NCBI RefSeq assembly: GCF_000016545.1 | Contig: NC_009437.1 | Coordinates: 971,501-1,035,500, forward strand | Direction of reading: 5' to 3' | Source: Caldicellulosiruptor saccharolyticus DSM 8903 | GTDB taxonomy: Bacteria > Bacillota > Thermoanaerobacteria > Caldicellulosiruptorales > Caldicellulosiruptoraceae | Length of the DNA stretch: 64,000 bases | Shown here: positions 18,723 through 27,685 of the stretch, piece after piece | How positions within the stretch are numbered: the first letter of the stretch is position 1 | How the letters are laid out: every line of letters begins with the position of its first letter | Made by a program: the position numbers and the translations under genes | Notes under the pieces: generated by a model | Seen by the model: the letters and a program-made list of their open reading frames with translations, nothing else | Database searches by the model: none | What the model was told of the DNA's origin: nothing

Positions 18723-20039
18723 ATGGAATTCAAGGTTGAGAAAAAAGGTACAAACAAGGCTGTAATCGAGGTTGAGGTTGAACCTGAGAAGTTTGAAGAG
18801 GGTCTGCAGAAGTCTTATTTGAAAAATGCCAAGTATTTCAAAATTCCCGGTTTTAGACCTGGCAAAGCACCAAGGTCGCTCATTGAAAGAGCGTATGGTG
18901 AAGAGGTATTTTATGATGATGCAATTGACTATGTTTTAAATGAGACATATCCTAAGGTGATTGAAGAGAGCAAGCTTGAGGTTGTGTCAAGACCTGAAGT
19001 TGACATAGTTCAGGTTGGCAAAGGCAAGAGCTTTATATACAAAGCTGAGGTGTATATCAAACCTGAGTTTGGATTGGGTGAGTACAAAGGGGTTGAAATC
19101 AAGAAGATTGAATATCCTGTTGCTGAAGAAGAAGTCGAGCATGAGCTTGAACATTTAAGAGAGGAAAATGCAAGATTTATATCTGTTGACAGAGAAGTTC
19201 AAAACGGCGATATTGTTACAATCGACTTTGAGGGTTTTGTTGACGGTGAATCTATTGAAAATGGCAGTGCTCAGGACTATGAGCTTACAATTGGCTCAGG
19301 TAGGTTCATCCCAGGGTTTGAAGAACAGCTAATTGGGATAAAAAAAGGCGAAGAAAAGGAAATAGAAGTTGTGTTCCCAGAAGACTATCAGAGCCAAGAA
19401 CTTGCTGGTAAAAAAGCAACATTTAAAGTGAAAGTAAAGGAAATAAAGGTAAAGGAGCTTCCTGAGCTTGATGATGAATTTGCAAAGGATGTCAGCGAGT
19501 ATGAGACATTAGAAGAGCTAAAGGCAAGCATTAGAAATAGGATAAAAGAGAAGAATGACAAAAGAGCAAAGGACGAGATGATTGACGCAATCTTAGAAAA
19601 AATTGCACAAGCAACAGAGATTGATATACCAGAGCCTATGATAGAAAATCAGATAAATTACTATGTTGAAGATGTTGTAAGAAATCTTCAATATTTTGGA
19701 ATGACATATGAGAAATATTTAGAAGCTATAGGCAAGACTGATAAAGAGTTCAGAGAACAGTTTAGAGAAAGAGCAACAAAAGCTATTAGAAATAATCTCA
19801 TATTAGAAAAGATTGCAAAGGTAGAAAATATTCAGGCAACAGATGAAGAGCTTGAAAAGGAATTAGAAAGACTTGCTAAGATGTACAACTTAGAGGTTGA
19901 AAAGTTGAAAGAAAGACTTTCTGAAGATGATATTGAGTATATAAAAGAGGGTATAATTCTAAATAAGGCTATAGATTTTATATACGAAAATGCTAAAATT
20001 ATAAGTGAAGAAACTCAATCTGAAAGCCAACCAGAATAG
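18723..20039 (+). CDS. tig: trigger factor, ribosome-associated chaperone and prolyl isomerase
   Basis: A 438-residue trigger factor. Domain order is normal: ribosome-binding domain 1-115 with the signature GFRPGKAPRSLIE near residue 43; FKBP-type prolyl isomerase domain about 150-240 (NGDIVTIDFEGFVDGE, then GFEEQLIG); and a helical C-terminal chaperone domain. It binds nascent chains at the ribosome exit. GAGGGAGG precedes the ATG by 7 nt. The order tig-clpP-clpX is widely conserved in Firmicutes, linking folding to proteolysis. A weak TTGACA with a poor -10 lies at 18675, so the promoter is not certain. Confidence 0.97.
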   Translation: MEFKVEKKGTNKAVIEVEVEPEKFEEGLQKSYLKNAKYFKIPGFRPGKAPRSLIERAYGEEVFYDDAIDYVLNETYPKVIEESKLEVVSRPEVDIVQVGKGKSFIYKAEVYIKPEFGLGEYKGVEIKKIEYPVAEEEVEHELEHLREENARFISVDREVQNGDIVTIDFEGFVDGESIENGSAQDYELTIGSGRFIPGFEEQLIGIKKGEEKEIEVVFPEDYQSQELAGKKATFKVKVKEIKVKELPELDDEFAKDVSEYETLEELKASIRNRIKEKNDKRAKDEMIDAILEKIAQATEIDIPEPMIENQINYYVEDVVRNLQYFGMTYEKYLEAIGKTDKEFREQFRERATKAIRNNLILEKIAKVENIQATDEELEKELERLAKMYNLEVEKLKERLSEDDIEYIKEGIILNKAIDFIYENAKIISEETQSESQPE

Positions 20040-20081
20040 TCTGAAAATTTGTTTTTCTTTTAAAAAAGGAGGGATAAATAA

Positions 20082-20669
20082 ATGTCAGCACTTGTTCCTA
20101 TAGTTATTGAGCAAACTAACCGTGGTGAGAGAGCGTACGACATATACTCAAGACTTCTAAAAGACAGGATAGTGATCTTGAGCGGTGAAATCACAGATGA
20201 CATTGCATCACTCATTGTTGCACAGCTTCTTTTCTTAGAGGCAGAAGACCCTGATAAGGACATCTATCTATATATAAACTCACCAGGTGGTTCTGTTACG
20301 GCTGGATTTGCAATTTATGACACAATTCAGTATATAAAACCTGATGTATCCACAATTTGTGTTGGAATGGCAGCATCAATGGGTGCATTTTTACTTGCAG
20401 CTGGAGCAAAAGGTAAGAGATTTGCTCTTCCAAACAGCGAAATAATGATACATCAGCCAATTGGTGGTGTTCGTGGTCAGGCAACAGACATCAAAATCCA
20501 CGCTGAGTGGATATTGAAGATAAAACAGAGAATTAACAGGATTTTGGCTGAACGAACAGGCCAGCCAATTGAAGTTATAGAACGTGATACAGAACGCGAC
20601 TTTTTCATGACAGCTGAAGAGGCTTTAAAGTATGGCATAATTGACAAGGTGATTGAAAGACGACCATAA
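20082..20669 (+). CDS. clpP: ATP-dependent Clp protease proteolytic subunit
   Basis: A 195-residue ClpP, the serine peptidase of the ClpXP and ClpCP machines. The catalytic triad is Ser99 (GMAASMGA), His124 (MIHQP) and Asp173 (ERDF). The N-terminal VIEQT that forms the axial loop is present. The ATG follows AAAGGAGGG. It is 42 nt after tig and 26 nt before clpX, so the three are probably one operon. Confidence 0.98.
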   Translation: MSALVPIVIEQTNRGERAYDIYSRLLKDRIVILSGEITDDIASLIVAQLLFLEAEDPDKDIYLYINSPGGSVTAGFAIYDTIQYIKPDVSTICVGMAASMGAFLLAAGAKGKRFALPNSEIMIHQPIGGVRGQATDIKIHAEWILKIKQRINRILAERTGQPIEVIERDTERDFFMTAEEALKYGIIDKVIERRP

Positions 20670-20695
20670 TCTTTCTTTTTTGAGGTGATTTAAAA

Positions 20696-21997
20696 TTGGC
20701 TAAATTCGATGAAAAGAAGACTTTAAGATGCTCATTCTGTGGCAAATCACAGGATGAGGTAAGACGTCTTGTCGCTGGACCTGGAGTTTATATTTGTGAT
20801 GAGTGTGTTGAACTTTGTTCAGAGATAATCTCTGAGGAGTTTGAAGAAGAGGAATACAATGAGTTTGATGATAGACTTCCAACCCCAAAAGAGATAAAAG
20901 AGTTTTTGGACCAGTACGTAGTTGGGCAGGACCACGCAAAAAAGATTTTATCAGTTGCAGTTTATAATCACTACAAGAGAATTTACTATCATGACAACAG
21001 GAAAGACGATGTAGAGATACAAAAGAGCAATATCTTAATGCTTGGTCCAACTGGCTCTGGAAAAACTTATCTTGCACAGACTCTTGCCAAGATGCTCAAT
21101 GTACCATTTGCCATAGCAGATGCAACAACACTCACTGAAGCAGGTTATGTGGGTGAAGATGTTGAAAATATTTTGCTCAGGCTTATTCAAAATGCTGATT
21201 ATGACATTGAGAGAGCAGAGCGCGGTATAGTTTATATAGATGAGATTGACAAGATTGCAAGAAAATCAGACAATCCTTCAATCACCAGAGACGTCTCTGG
21301 TGAAGGTGTGCAGCAAGCACTACTAAAGATATTAGAAGGAACAATAGCATCAGTTCCACCACAGGGTGGAAGAAAGCATCCACATCAAGAGTTTATCCAG
21401 ATTGACACAACAAATATTCTCTTTATCTGTGGTGGTGCTTTTGAGGGTATTGAGAAGATAATTGAGAGGAGAATTGGCGAAAAGACTCTTGGGTTCAATG
21501 CTAAAATAGAGAGCAAGAAGGAAAAGAAGATAGGCGATATTCTAAGACAGATAATGCCTCAAGACCTACTAAAGTTCGGCATGATTCCCGAATTTATCGG
21601 TCGTGTTCCAATAATTGTTACATTAGACGCACTTGACAAAGAGGCACTGATAAAGATTCTCACAGAACCAAAGAATGCACTTGTCAAGCAATATCAAAAG
21701 CTTTTTGCTATGGACGGCGTTGAGCTTGAATTCGAAAAAGAAGCATTAGAAGCAATAGCAGATAAAGCAATTGAGCGAAACACTGGGGCAAGAGGTTTGA
21801 GAGCAATCATGGAAGAGATAATGCTTGATGTGATGTTTGAGATTCCATCAAACGACAAGATAGAAAAGGTAATAATTACAAAAGCAGCTGTTTTGAAAGA
21901 AGATAAGCCCATTGTAATAATAAACGAGAACAAGAAAGTGCAGAGAAAACCAAGACTAAAACAGCGTTTGCAGGAAAGAAGAGGAAATGTGTCTTAA
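20696..21997 (+). CDS. clpX: ATP-dependent Clp protease ATP-binding subunit ClpX
   Basis: A 433-residue AAA+ unfoldase that feeds proteins to ClpP. The N-terminal zinc-binding domain has four cysteines (CSFCGK...CDECVELC), then Walker A GPTGSGKT, Walker B IVYIDEID, the 'GYVGEDVE' pore loop and the IGF-type ClpP-docking loop region ('IGEKTLGF'). The start is TTG at 20696 after TGAGGTGAT. A strong terminator follows at 22037. Confidence 0.98.
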   Translation: MAKFDEKKTLRCSFCGKSQDEVRRLVAGPGVYICDECVELCSEIISEEFEEEEYNEFDDRLPTPKEIKEFLDQYVVGQDHAKKILSVAVYNHYKRIYYHDNRKDDVEIQKSNILMLGPTGSGKTYLAQTLAKMLNVPFAIADATTLTEAGYVGEDVENILLRLIQNADYDIERAERGIVYIDEIDKIARKSDNPSITRDVSGEGVQQALLKILEGTIASVPPQGGRKHPHQEFIQIDTTNILFICGGAFEGIEKIIERRIGEKTLGFNAKIESKKEKKIGDILRQIMPQDLLKFGMIPEFIGRVPIIVTLDALDKEALIKILTEPKNALVKQYQKLFAMDGVELEFEKEALEAIADKAIERNTGARGLRAIMEEIMLDVMFEIPSNDKIEKVIITKAAVLKEDKPIVIINENKKVQRKPRLKQRLQERRGNVS

Positions 21998-22036
21998 TTG
22001 ATTAATAAAACATGGGTGAAAGATAAGCTAAATGAA

Positions 22037-22077
22037 AGAAGAAGGCTGGTTTTTGACTTTCCAGCCTTCTTCTTTTT
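22037..22077 (+). terminator. rho-independent terminator after clpX
   Basis: The 13-bp stem AGAAGAAGGCTGG / CCAGCCTTCTTCT (22037-22049 with 22061-22073) is followed by TTTTT. Confidence 0.92.
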
Positions 22078-22209
22078 GAATTTTTCAGCTTTAAAAGAAG
22101 GGAAAATTCAGTTTGTATAGAATTAAGTTATTATATAAACCGAAAACATCACAAAGTCTCTAAGAAAATTAATAGAAAGAGGGACTTTACAAAAGTCCGG
22201 TGAGAGAAT

Positions 22210-23214
22210 TTGTTAAAGATAAGAGAATACCAAGAAGAGCTTGAAAGTAAGATTCTATCACCATATGCAATGCTTTCTAAGAACACAAAAGGGCGACAAA
22301 GACCAGAAGAAAAGTGCCAGGTCAGAACCGAGTTTCAACGTGACAGAGATAGAATAATTCATTCAAAATCATTTAGAAGACTTAAACACAAAACACAAGT
22401 GTTCATCTCACCAGAAGGGGACCATTACAGAACAAGGCTAACTCACGCACTTGAGGTTGCCCAGATAGCAAGGACAATTGCAAGGGCTTTAAGGCTCAAT
22501 GAGGACCTAACAGAAGCAATTGCCCTTGGACATGACTTGGGCCATACACCTTTTGGACATGCAGGAGAGGACATTTTAAACCAAATTACAACTTGTGGTT
22601 TTTCTCACAATGTACAGAGTCTCAGAGTTGTTGACTTTTTAGAAGGGGATGATGGGCTTAATCTTACATTTGAGGTAAGAGACGGTATTTTAAATCATGT
22701 ATGGGGTAATACTCCTTCGACGTTAGAAGGCAAAGTTGTGCAGTTTGCAGACAGGATAGCGTATATAAACCATGATATAGACGATGCTATTAGAGCAGGA
22801 ATTTTAAAAGAAGAAGATTTGCCACAGGACTGTCTTAAGATTTTAGGATTTTCAAAGCGTGAGAGAATTAATACATTGATTATGGATATAATAAGAAATA
22901 GTATGGACAAACCAGAAATAACCATGAGTGAAGATGTCTTTTATGCCATGCAAAAGTTGAGGGAGTTTATGTTTCAAAATGTGTATATTGACTCTGAAGC
23001 AAAGAGGGATGAAAAAAAGGCTAAATATATTATACAAGCTTTATATGAGTATTTTATGTCGAATCCTGATTCCTTGCCAGACGATGTAAAAAAAGATATC
23101 GACAGATTTGGCAAGGAACAAGCAATAATCGACTATATAGCCGGAATGACAGACAGGTATGCTATGCGAAAGTTTTATGAAATATTCTTACCTTCGCCAT
23201 GGAATAAGCTTTAA
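22210..23214 (+). CDS. dgt: deoxyguanosinetriphosphate triphosphohydrolase-like protein
   Basis: A 334-residue HD-domain protein of the dGTPase type 2 family. The metal motif is clear: 'RRLKHKTQVF', 'TRLTHALEVAQIARTIA' and 'ALGHDLGHTPFGHAGED'. Such enzymes release triphosphate from dNTPs; the substrate preference of this shorter clade is not certain. The start is TTG at 22210. A 6-bp hairpin (GGACTT/AAGTCC, 22182-22198) ends right at the GGTGAG ribosome site, which may modulate translation. dnaG follows, and the order dgt-dnaG-rpoD is conserved in many Clostridia. Confidence 0.92.
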   Translation: MLKIREYQEELESKILSPYAMLSKNTKGRQRPEEKCQVRTEFQRDRDRIIHSKSFRRLKHKTQVFISPEGDHYRTRLTHALEVAQIARTIARALRLNEDLTEAIALGHDLGHTPFGHAGEDILNQITTCGFSHNVQSLRVVDFLEGDDGLNLTFEVRDGILNHVWGNTPSTLEGKVVQFADRIAYINHDIDDAIRAGILKEEDLPQDCLKILGFSKRERINTLIMDIIRNSMDKPEITMSEDVFYAMQKLREFMFQNVYIDSEAKRDEKKAKYIIQALYEYFMSNPDSLPDDVKKDIDRFGKEQAIIDYIAGMTDRYAMRKFYEIFLPSPWNKL

Positions 23215-23251
23215 TTTTTATGAAAAATGTCAAAAGGTATTTTAAAAAATT

Positions 23252-23258
23252 TGTCGAA
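23252..23258 (+). promoter_or_regulatory. Spo0A-type box before dnaG-rpoD
   Basis: A perfect TGTCGAA (23252-23258), with a one-mismatch TGTCAAA at 23228-23234, lies between the dgt stop and the preferred dnaG start. A single heptamer can occur by chance. Confidence 0.35.
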
Positions 23259-23300
23259 ATAAATTTAAATTGTCCCAAAAAACATGAAGGTGAACATGAT

Positions 23301-25070
23301 GTGTTGGAAAGAATTGTAGAACAGGTTTTAAATAAAGTGGATATTGTTGATATTGTTTCCTCTTATATTCCGTTAAAAAGGGTAGGGGTGAACTTTAGGG
23401 CGCTTTGCCCTTTTCATTCAGAGAAAACCCCCTCTTTTTACGTATCACCAGCTAAGCAGATATTTCACTGTTTTGGTTGTGGTGTTGGTGGAAATGTTAT
23501 CCACTTTGTAATGCGTATGGAAAATTTGACCTTTACTGAGGCACTAAAGGTTTTAGCCGAGAAGGCAAAGATTGACATTGATTTTTCTCAGTCTCAGTCA
23601 GCAAAAGACAGGGCTTTGGCAAAACAAAAAGAAGAGCTAATTAATCTTCACAAAGACTGTTTTGAATATTTTCGAGAGCAGCTTTATCTTCGCAAGAATA
23701 TTGAAGCTGTGAAGTATATTATCAAAAGGAGAATTGCGAAAGATACGGCAAAGAGATTTGGGCTTGGGTTTTGTCCTGAAAAAAATGACCTGTATGACAG
23801 GCTTTCTCAAAAGTATTCTAAAGAAATTATTGATTTAAGTGGAATTTTTCTTGAGAGAAATGGAAAAAATTATTGTAGATTTGAAGGAAGGCTTATTTTT
23901 CCTATATTCGATACAATGAACAGGGTAATTGCATTTGGTGGACGAATAATTTCTGATGCTTCTGCAGCTCCAAAATACATGAATTCACCTGATACTTTGA
24001 TATTCTCAAAGTCAAGGATTCTGTACGGTCTTAATATTGCAAAACAGAGCAAGGAAAACGAATTTGTAGTTGTCGAGGGGTACATGGATGTTATTGCTCT
24101 ACATCAAGAGGGAATTGACAATGCAGTTGGGGTTTTAGGCACAGCACTCACTCAAGACCACAGTTTTCTGCTGCGAAGATACAAAAATGAAGTTGTTCTT
24201 TGTTTAGACAGTGATGAAGCAGGCAAAAAAGCAGCTATAAGAAGTGCTGATATATTGTATCAAAACGGGCTCATGGTAAGAGTTATGGAATTAGAGGGCG
24301 CAAAAGATCCAGATGAGTATATAAAAAGATTTGGGAAGGATGCGTTTTTGTTAAAAAAGCAAAATAGCATGTTTGTGATAGATTACAAAGTAAAAGAGCT
24401 AAAAAACCAGTATGATTTGACCAAATCAGACCAGAAATTTAGATTTGTACGAGAATATTTTGAGAAGATTTTGATTCCAATTTCAAATGAGGTTGAAAGA
24501 CAAGAGTATATAAAGAAGTTGTCAGATCTCACGGGTGTAAATGAAAATGTGATTTCAAAAGAGTTTTCCAAAACTACTCAGAAGGAACTTAAGCGAATAG
24601 AGAATATAAATTATTTTAAGCAAATACAGCAAAAACCAGTTTTATCTGATTTCGAAATGTTGAAAAAGAATGAGAACTATCTTTTATCATTATATACAGA
24701 ATGGGCACCAAAATCAGAGGAGATAAAAAACCTTCTTACGGAGGAGGACTTTTACACCGAGGATGTTAAGAATATTTTTACTGCAGTAAAAAATCTGATT
24801 AATGAGGGGATGGAGTTGAGCTACTCTATGCTTTTGAGTTTTGTTACTGATGAGAGCATTTTATTTGATCTTACAAGCTTTTCATCTAAAGGTTTTGAAA
24901 ATGCTGATACTGCAAAGAAAGCCATAGAAGAGTTAAAAGTGAAAATTAAAACGTTAGGGTTAAAACTTGAACTTAAAGCTGCACAACAACAAAATGACAA
25001 TTTGAAAATTACCCAGATACTGGATGAGCTAAAAAAACTCAAGGCAGGAAGGGAGGGAGAAGGCAGATGA
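23301..25070 (+). CDS. dnaG: DNA primase
   Basis: A 589-residue primase that makes RNA primers for replication. From GTG at 23301 the CHC2 zinc site falls at Cys36, His39, Cys57 and Cys60, the usual place; then the TOPRIM domain with '[13 protein letters not shown]' and the DSDEAG acidic motif; then a helicase-binding C-terminal region. GAAGGTGA lies 7 nt before this GTG. A longer frame from ATG 23220 would add 27 residues unlike known primases and has no ribosome site, so I reject it; the 81 bases skipped also carry a Spo0A-type box. The stop overlaps the rpoD start by 4 nt. Confidence 0.93.
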   Translation: MLERIVEQVLNKVDIVDIVSSYIPLKRVGVNFRALCPFHSEKTPSFYVSPAKQIFHCFGCGVGGNVIHFVMRMENLTFTEALKVLAEKAKIDIDFSQSQSAKDRALAKQKEELINLHKDCFEYFREQLYLRKNIEAVKYIIKRRIAKDTAKRFGLGFCPEKNDLYDRLSQKYSKEIIDLSGIFLERNGKNYCRFEGRLIFPIFDTMNRVIAFGGRIISDASAAPKYMNSPDTLIFSKSRILYGLNIAKQSKENEFVVVEGYMDVIALHQEGIDNAVGVLGTALTQDHSFLLRRYKNEVVLCLDSDEAGKKAAIRSADILYQNGLMVRVMELEGAKDPDEYIKRFGKDAFLLKKQNSMFVIDYKVKELKNQYDLTKSDQKFRFVREYFEKILIPISNEVERQEYIKKLSDLTGVNENVISKEFSKTTQKELKRIENINYFKQIQQKPVLSDFEMLKKNENYLLSLYTEWAPKSEEIKNLLTEEDFYTEDVKNIFTAVKNLINEGMELSYSMLLSFVTDESILFDLTSFSSKGFENADTAKKAIEELKVKIKTLGLKLELKAAQQQNDNLKITQILDELKKLKAGREGEGR

Positions 25071-26302
25071 CAGAACAAAATCTGAGCCAAAATAACCAGA
25101 ACGATATGAATCAAAATGGTAGCGAAGAGGTTAAAAAAGATCAGCAGATGCAGCATGAGGAAAAAGAACAGATTCGGCAAAAAGAAGAGCCAGAAAAACT
25201 TTCTTCTAAGAAAAATATTGATGATAAAAATAAAACAGAGGAGAAAAAAAATCTGATAAGAGAAAAGGTTCGTGAACTTATTTCACTTGGGCAGAGTAAG
25301 GGATTTTTGACATATTCTGAAATTCAAGAAATACTTGACAAGGTAGAGCTTGATGCAAACCAGATTGAAAACATATATGATACTCTTGAGAATATGGGGA
25401 TTGACGTTGTTGATGATAGGGTTTCAGAAGAAGAGCTTTTAAAAGACGACTTGGAAAATCTACCTGAAGGTATTGCTATAGATGACCCTGTGAGGATGTA
25501 TCTCAAGGAGATTGGCAAGATTCCACTTTTGACTCCTGAAGAGGAGATTGAACTTGCAAAGAGGATTGAACAGGGGGATGAAGAGGCTAAAAAGAGGCTT
25601 GCTGAGGCAAATTTGAGGCTTGTTGTAAGCATTGCAAAGAGGTATGTGGGGAGAGGAATGCTCTTTTTGGATCTTATCCAGGAAGGTAATTTGGGTCTTT
25701 TGAAGGCTGTTGAAAAGTTTGACTACCGAAAAGGATATAAATTTTCCACATATGCAACCTGGTGGATTCGACAGGCAATCACAAGGGCAATTGCCGACCA
25801 GGCAAGAACTATAAGAATTCCTGTTCACATGGTTGAGACGATAAACAAGTTAGTGAGAGTATCACGTCAGCTTCTGCAGGAAAAAGGAAGAGAGCCAACA
25901 CCTGAAGAGATAGCAAAAGAGATGAACATGCCAGTTGAAAAAGTGCGTGAGATACTAAAGATTGCTCAAGAGCCGGTGTCTCTTGAGACCCCAATTGGAG
26001 AAGAAGAAGATAGCCACTTGGGCGACTTTATACCCGATGATGATGCTCTTGCGCCATCTGAAGCAGCTGCATATTCAATGCTCAAAGAGCAGCTTTTAGA
26101 GGTTTTGGATTCTTTGAATGAAAGAGAAAAGAAGGTTTTAAAGCTAAGATTTGGCCTTGAAGATGGCAGGGCCCGCACCTTAGAAGAGGTTGGAAAGGAG
26201 TTCAACGTAACAAGAGAGAGGATCCGCCAAATTGAGGCAAAGGCTTTGAGGAAACTAAGACATCCAAGCAGAAGTAAGAAGCTAAAGGATTTTTTGGAGT
26301 AA
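25067..26302 (+). CDS. rpoD: RNA polymerase primary sigma factor (sigma A)
   Basis: A 411-residue primary sigma factor. After a Gln- and Lys-rich N-terminal tail (about 1-60) comes region 1.1 ([17 protein letters not shown]), region 1.2 ([17 protein letters not shown]), region 2 with [12 protein letters not shown] and [20 protein letters not shown], region 3, and region 4 with the helix-turn-helix [30 protein letters not shown]. It directs transcription of housekeeping genes. It overlaps dnaG by 4 nt (ATGA), matching the conserved dnaG-sigA operon. A terminator follows. Confidence 0.97.
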   Translation: MTEQNLSQNNQNDMNQNGSEEVKKDQQMQHEEKEQIRQKEEPEKLSSKKNIDDKNKTEEKKNLIREKVRELISLGQSKGFLTYSEIQEILDKVELDANQIENIYDTLENMGIDVVDDRVSEEELLKDDLENLPEGIAIDDPVRMYLKEIGKIPLLTPEEEIELAKRIEQGDEEAKKRLAEANLRLVVSIAKRYVGRGMLFLDLIQEGNLGLLKAVEKFDYRKGYKFSTYATWWIRQAITRAIADQARTIRIPVHMVETINKLVRVSRQLLQEKGREPTPEEIAKEMNMPVEKVREILKIAQEPVSLETPIGEEEDSHLGDFIPDDDALAPSEAAAYSMLKEQLLEVLDSLNEREKKVLKLRFGLEDGRARTLEEVGKEFNVTRERIRQIEAKALRKLRHPSRSKKLKDFLE

Positions 26303-26307
26303 AAATG

Positions 26308-26350
26308 AAAGGGGATTACTAGGTAAGCAGGTAGTCCCCTTTTTGTTGTT
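26308..26350 (+). terminator. rho-independent terminator after rpoD
   Basis: The stem AAAGGGGATTAC / GTAGTCCCCTTT with one G-T pair is followed by a T run. The rest of 26351-26530 is AT-rich and shows no gene. Confidence 0.85.
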
Positions 26351-26533
26351 TTAACTTGTAATTGGAAATTTAGAACAAATAAGAAAAAATACTAATTCAA
26401 AATTGGGAACTAAAAAACATAAAAAGAGTCTGTATATAATTAACAAGGGGTTCACTAAAAACAAAATTTTAAAATTTTTATATCACAGCATATAGGGAAA
26501 GTTCGTCAAACAAAAAACTAAATCTTGTAATGA

Positions 26534-26564
26534 AAGGGGCTATCCAATTATTTTTTGGACAGCC
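26534..26564 (-). terminator. terminator of the minus-strand secreted-protein gene
   Basis: On the minus strand GGCTGTCC pairs with GGATAGCC around an AT-rich loop and is followed by CCCCTTT. The T run is short, so it is moderate evidence. Confidence 0.5.
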
Positions 26565-26583
26565 ACTCATAATTTGTAAATAT

Positions 26584-27450
26584 TTATTTGTACAATACTG
26601 CATCGCCTACAAAAGGAAACATTCTACAATCATTTTGATTCGGATTTGTAAAAAATTCAATTTTTAAAGTATTACCGCCAACAACGTCTAAAGAAACATC
26701 TTTTGCCTTTTCACCTTTTGCGATTTCTGTTTCATATCTTTTTTCTCCGTCTAGATAAATTGTAAATTTTCCACTTGCACCAACTTCAGAATCATCATCT
26801 AAACCTAAACTCATTTTTAACTTTTTATAATCTCCGTTTAATTTATACTGCACAAATGACCATCTTCGACTTTCATCTGAACTCCAACCAGCAGCATTAT
26901 AAGCCTCCCACCAGATATTCTTATTATATGGTCTTCCTAGTACTGTAACGTCCTTTGTGTTGATACCAAAACGTCCTTTGTTATAATAGTCAACTATGGA
27001 TTTATAATCACTCAACGGCAAATCAGTAAGGAATATACCTCCATTTGGACCCAAATCGGGACCTATAACTAATGCTTTTTGGTTATCATTAATTTTCCAA
27101 GGAGTTATGTTTTTATTAAAGAAGCAATAAAGAATTGAGTCAAGATGAACAAATCTCATTCCTTTGTAGTTTATAAATGGAACTTTGTATTTGAGTGTTA
27201 CTCCATTTAGGATAATATCTCTTTGATACTCATAAACTGGGTTTGTTGCTGCCTTTTTGCTAAGTTCATTCACCTTTGCTTGAAGATTAGCATTTTCTTT
27301 TTTTAGCTTGTCATATTGAGTTTTTAGAGAATTGTAATCTTTTAAAAGTTTTTCGTACATGGTCTTATAATTTGTTGGAGATGATGCAACCGCAACAAAA
27401 CAAAAAATTACAGCAAGTACAACTGTAAAAAATGAAATACACTTTTTCAT
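26584..27450 (-). CDS. secreted coiled-coil protein with C-terminal NPCBM-like domain
   Basis: A 288-residue protein with a signal peptide (KK, then a hydrophobic stretch, cut probably near VASS). Residues about 30-70 form a coiled coil (YEKLLKDYNSLKTQYDKLKKENANLQAKVNELSKK). A copper-amine-oxidase/stalk-like middle follows, and the C-terminal half ('TVLGRPYNKNIWW...LDGEKRYETEIAKGEKAKDVSLDVVGGNTLKIEF' region) resembles the NPCBM/NEW2 beta-sandwich that binds carbohydrate. The ATG at 27450 is chosen because GGAGG lies 7-10 nt before it. It has its own promoter with a tandem repeat. Function is unknown; an outside-surface sugar-binding role is a guess. Confidence 0.7.
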   Translation of the reverse strand: MKKCISFFTVVLAVIFCFVAVASSPTNYKTMYEKLLKDYNSLKTQYDKLKKENANLQAKVNELSKKAATNPVYEYQRDIILNGVTLKYKVPFINYKGMRFVHLDSILYCFFNKNITPWKINDNQKALVIGPDLGPNGGIFLTDLPLSDYKSIVDYYNKGRFGINTKDVTVLGRPYNKNIWWEAYNAAGWSSDESRRWSFVQYKLNGDYKKLKMSLGLDDDSEVGASGKFTIYLDGEKRYETEIAKGEKAKDVSLDVVGGNTLKIEFFTNPNQNDCRMFPFVGDAVLYK

Positions 27451-27490
27451 TTCATCAACCTCCATAAAAAAAGTTTTGATATTTTCTATA

Positions 27491-27532
27491 AATATACAAT
27501 AGTTTAAATTTAATATACAATAGTCTAAATTT
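27491..27532. repeat. two tandem 21-bp repeats over a promoter
   Basis: Two adjacent 21-bp units (27491-27511 and 27512-27532) differ at one base. The second unit contains the -10 of the minus-strand promoter and the first covers the predicted transcription start, so they are a possible operator. Confidence 0.75.
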
Positions 27533-27540
27533 AATGTCAA
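27512..27540 (-). promoter_or_regulatory. promoter of the secreted coiled-coil protein gene
   Basis: On the minus strand: perfect TTGACA (27540-27535), 17-bp spacer, TATATT (27517-27512). Confidence 0.7.
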
Positions 27541-27564
27541 CTATATTTTGTAATTAATAAATTC

Positions 27565-27593
27565 TTGAATTCATTTGTTAAAAAAATTATAAT
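27565..27593 (+). promoter_or_regulatory. promoter of the TcaA-like gene
   Basis: TTGAAT (27565-27570), 17-bp spacer, perfect TATAAT (27588-27593). The start would be near 27600, upstream of the three Spo0A-type boxes. Confidence 0.6.
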
Positions 27594-27626
27594 AAAATTA
27601 ACATCTTACCTTTAAAGGATATTTCT

Positions 27627-27653
27627 TGTCGAATTTTGTCGAAATATGTCAAA
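27627..27653 (+). promoter_or_regulatory. three Spo0A-type boxes at 10-bp spacing
   Basis: TGTCGAA at 27627-27633, TGTCGAA at 27637-27643 and TGTCAAA at 27647-27653, all on one face of the helix and in the same direction. TGTCGAA is the known Spo0A box. They lie downstream of the predicted start, where binding would repress. Confidence 0.6.
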
Positions 27654-27685
27654 TAACCTTTAGAAAATGATGGGAGGGGTAAAGA

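Noticed and set aside
23220..23300. N-terminal extension of DnaG from ATG 23220
   Set aside because: The 27 extra residues are unlike known primases, there is no ribosome site, and CHC2 spacing fits the GTG at 23301.
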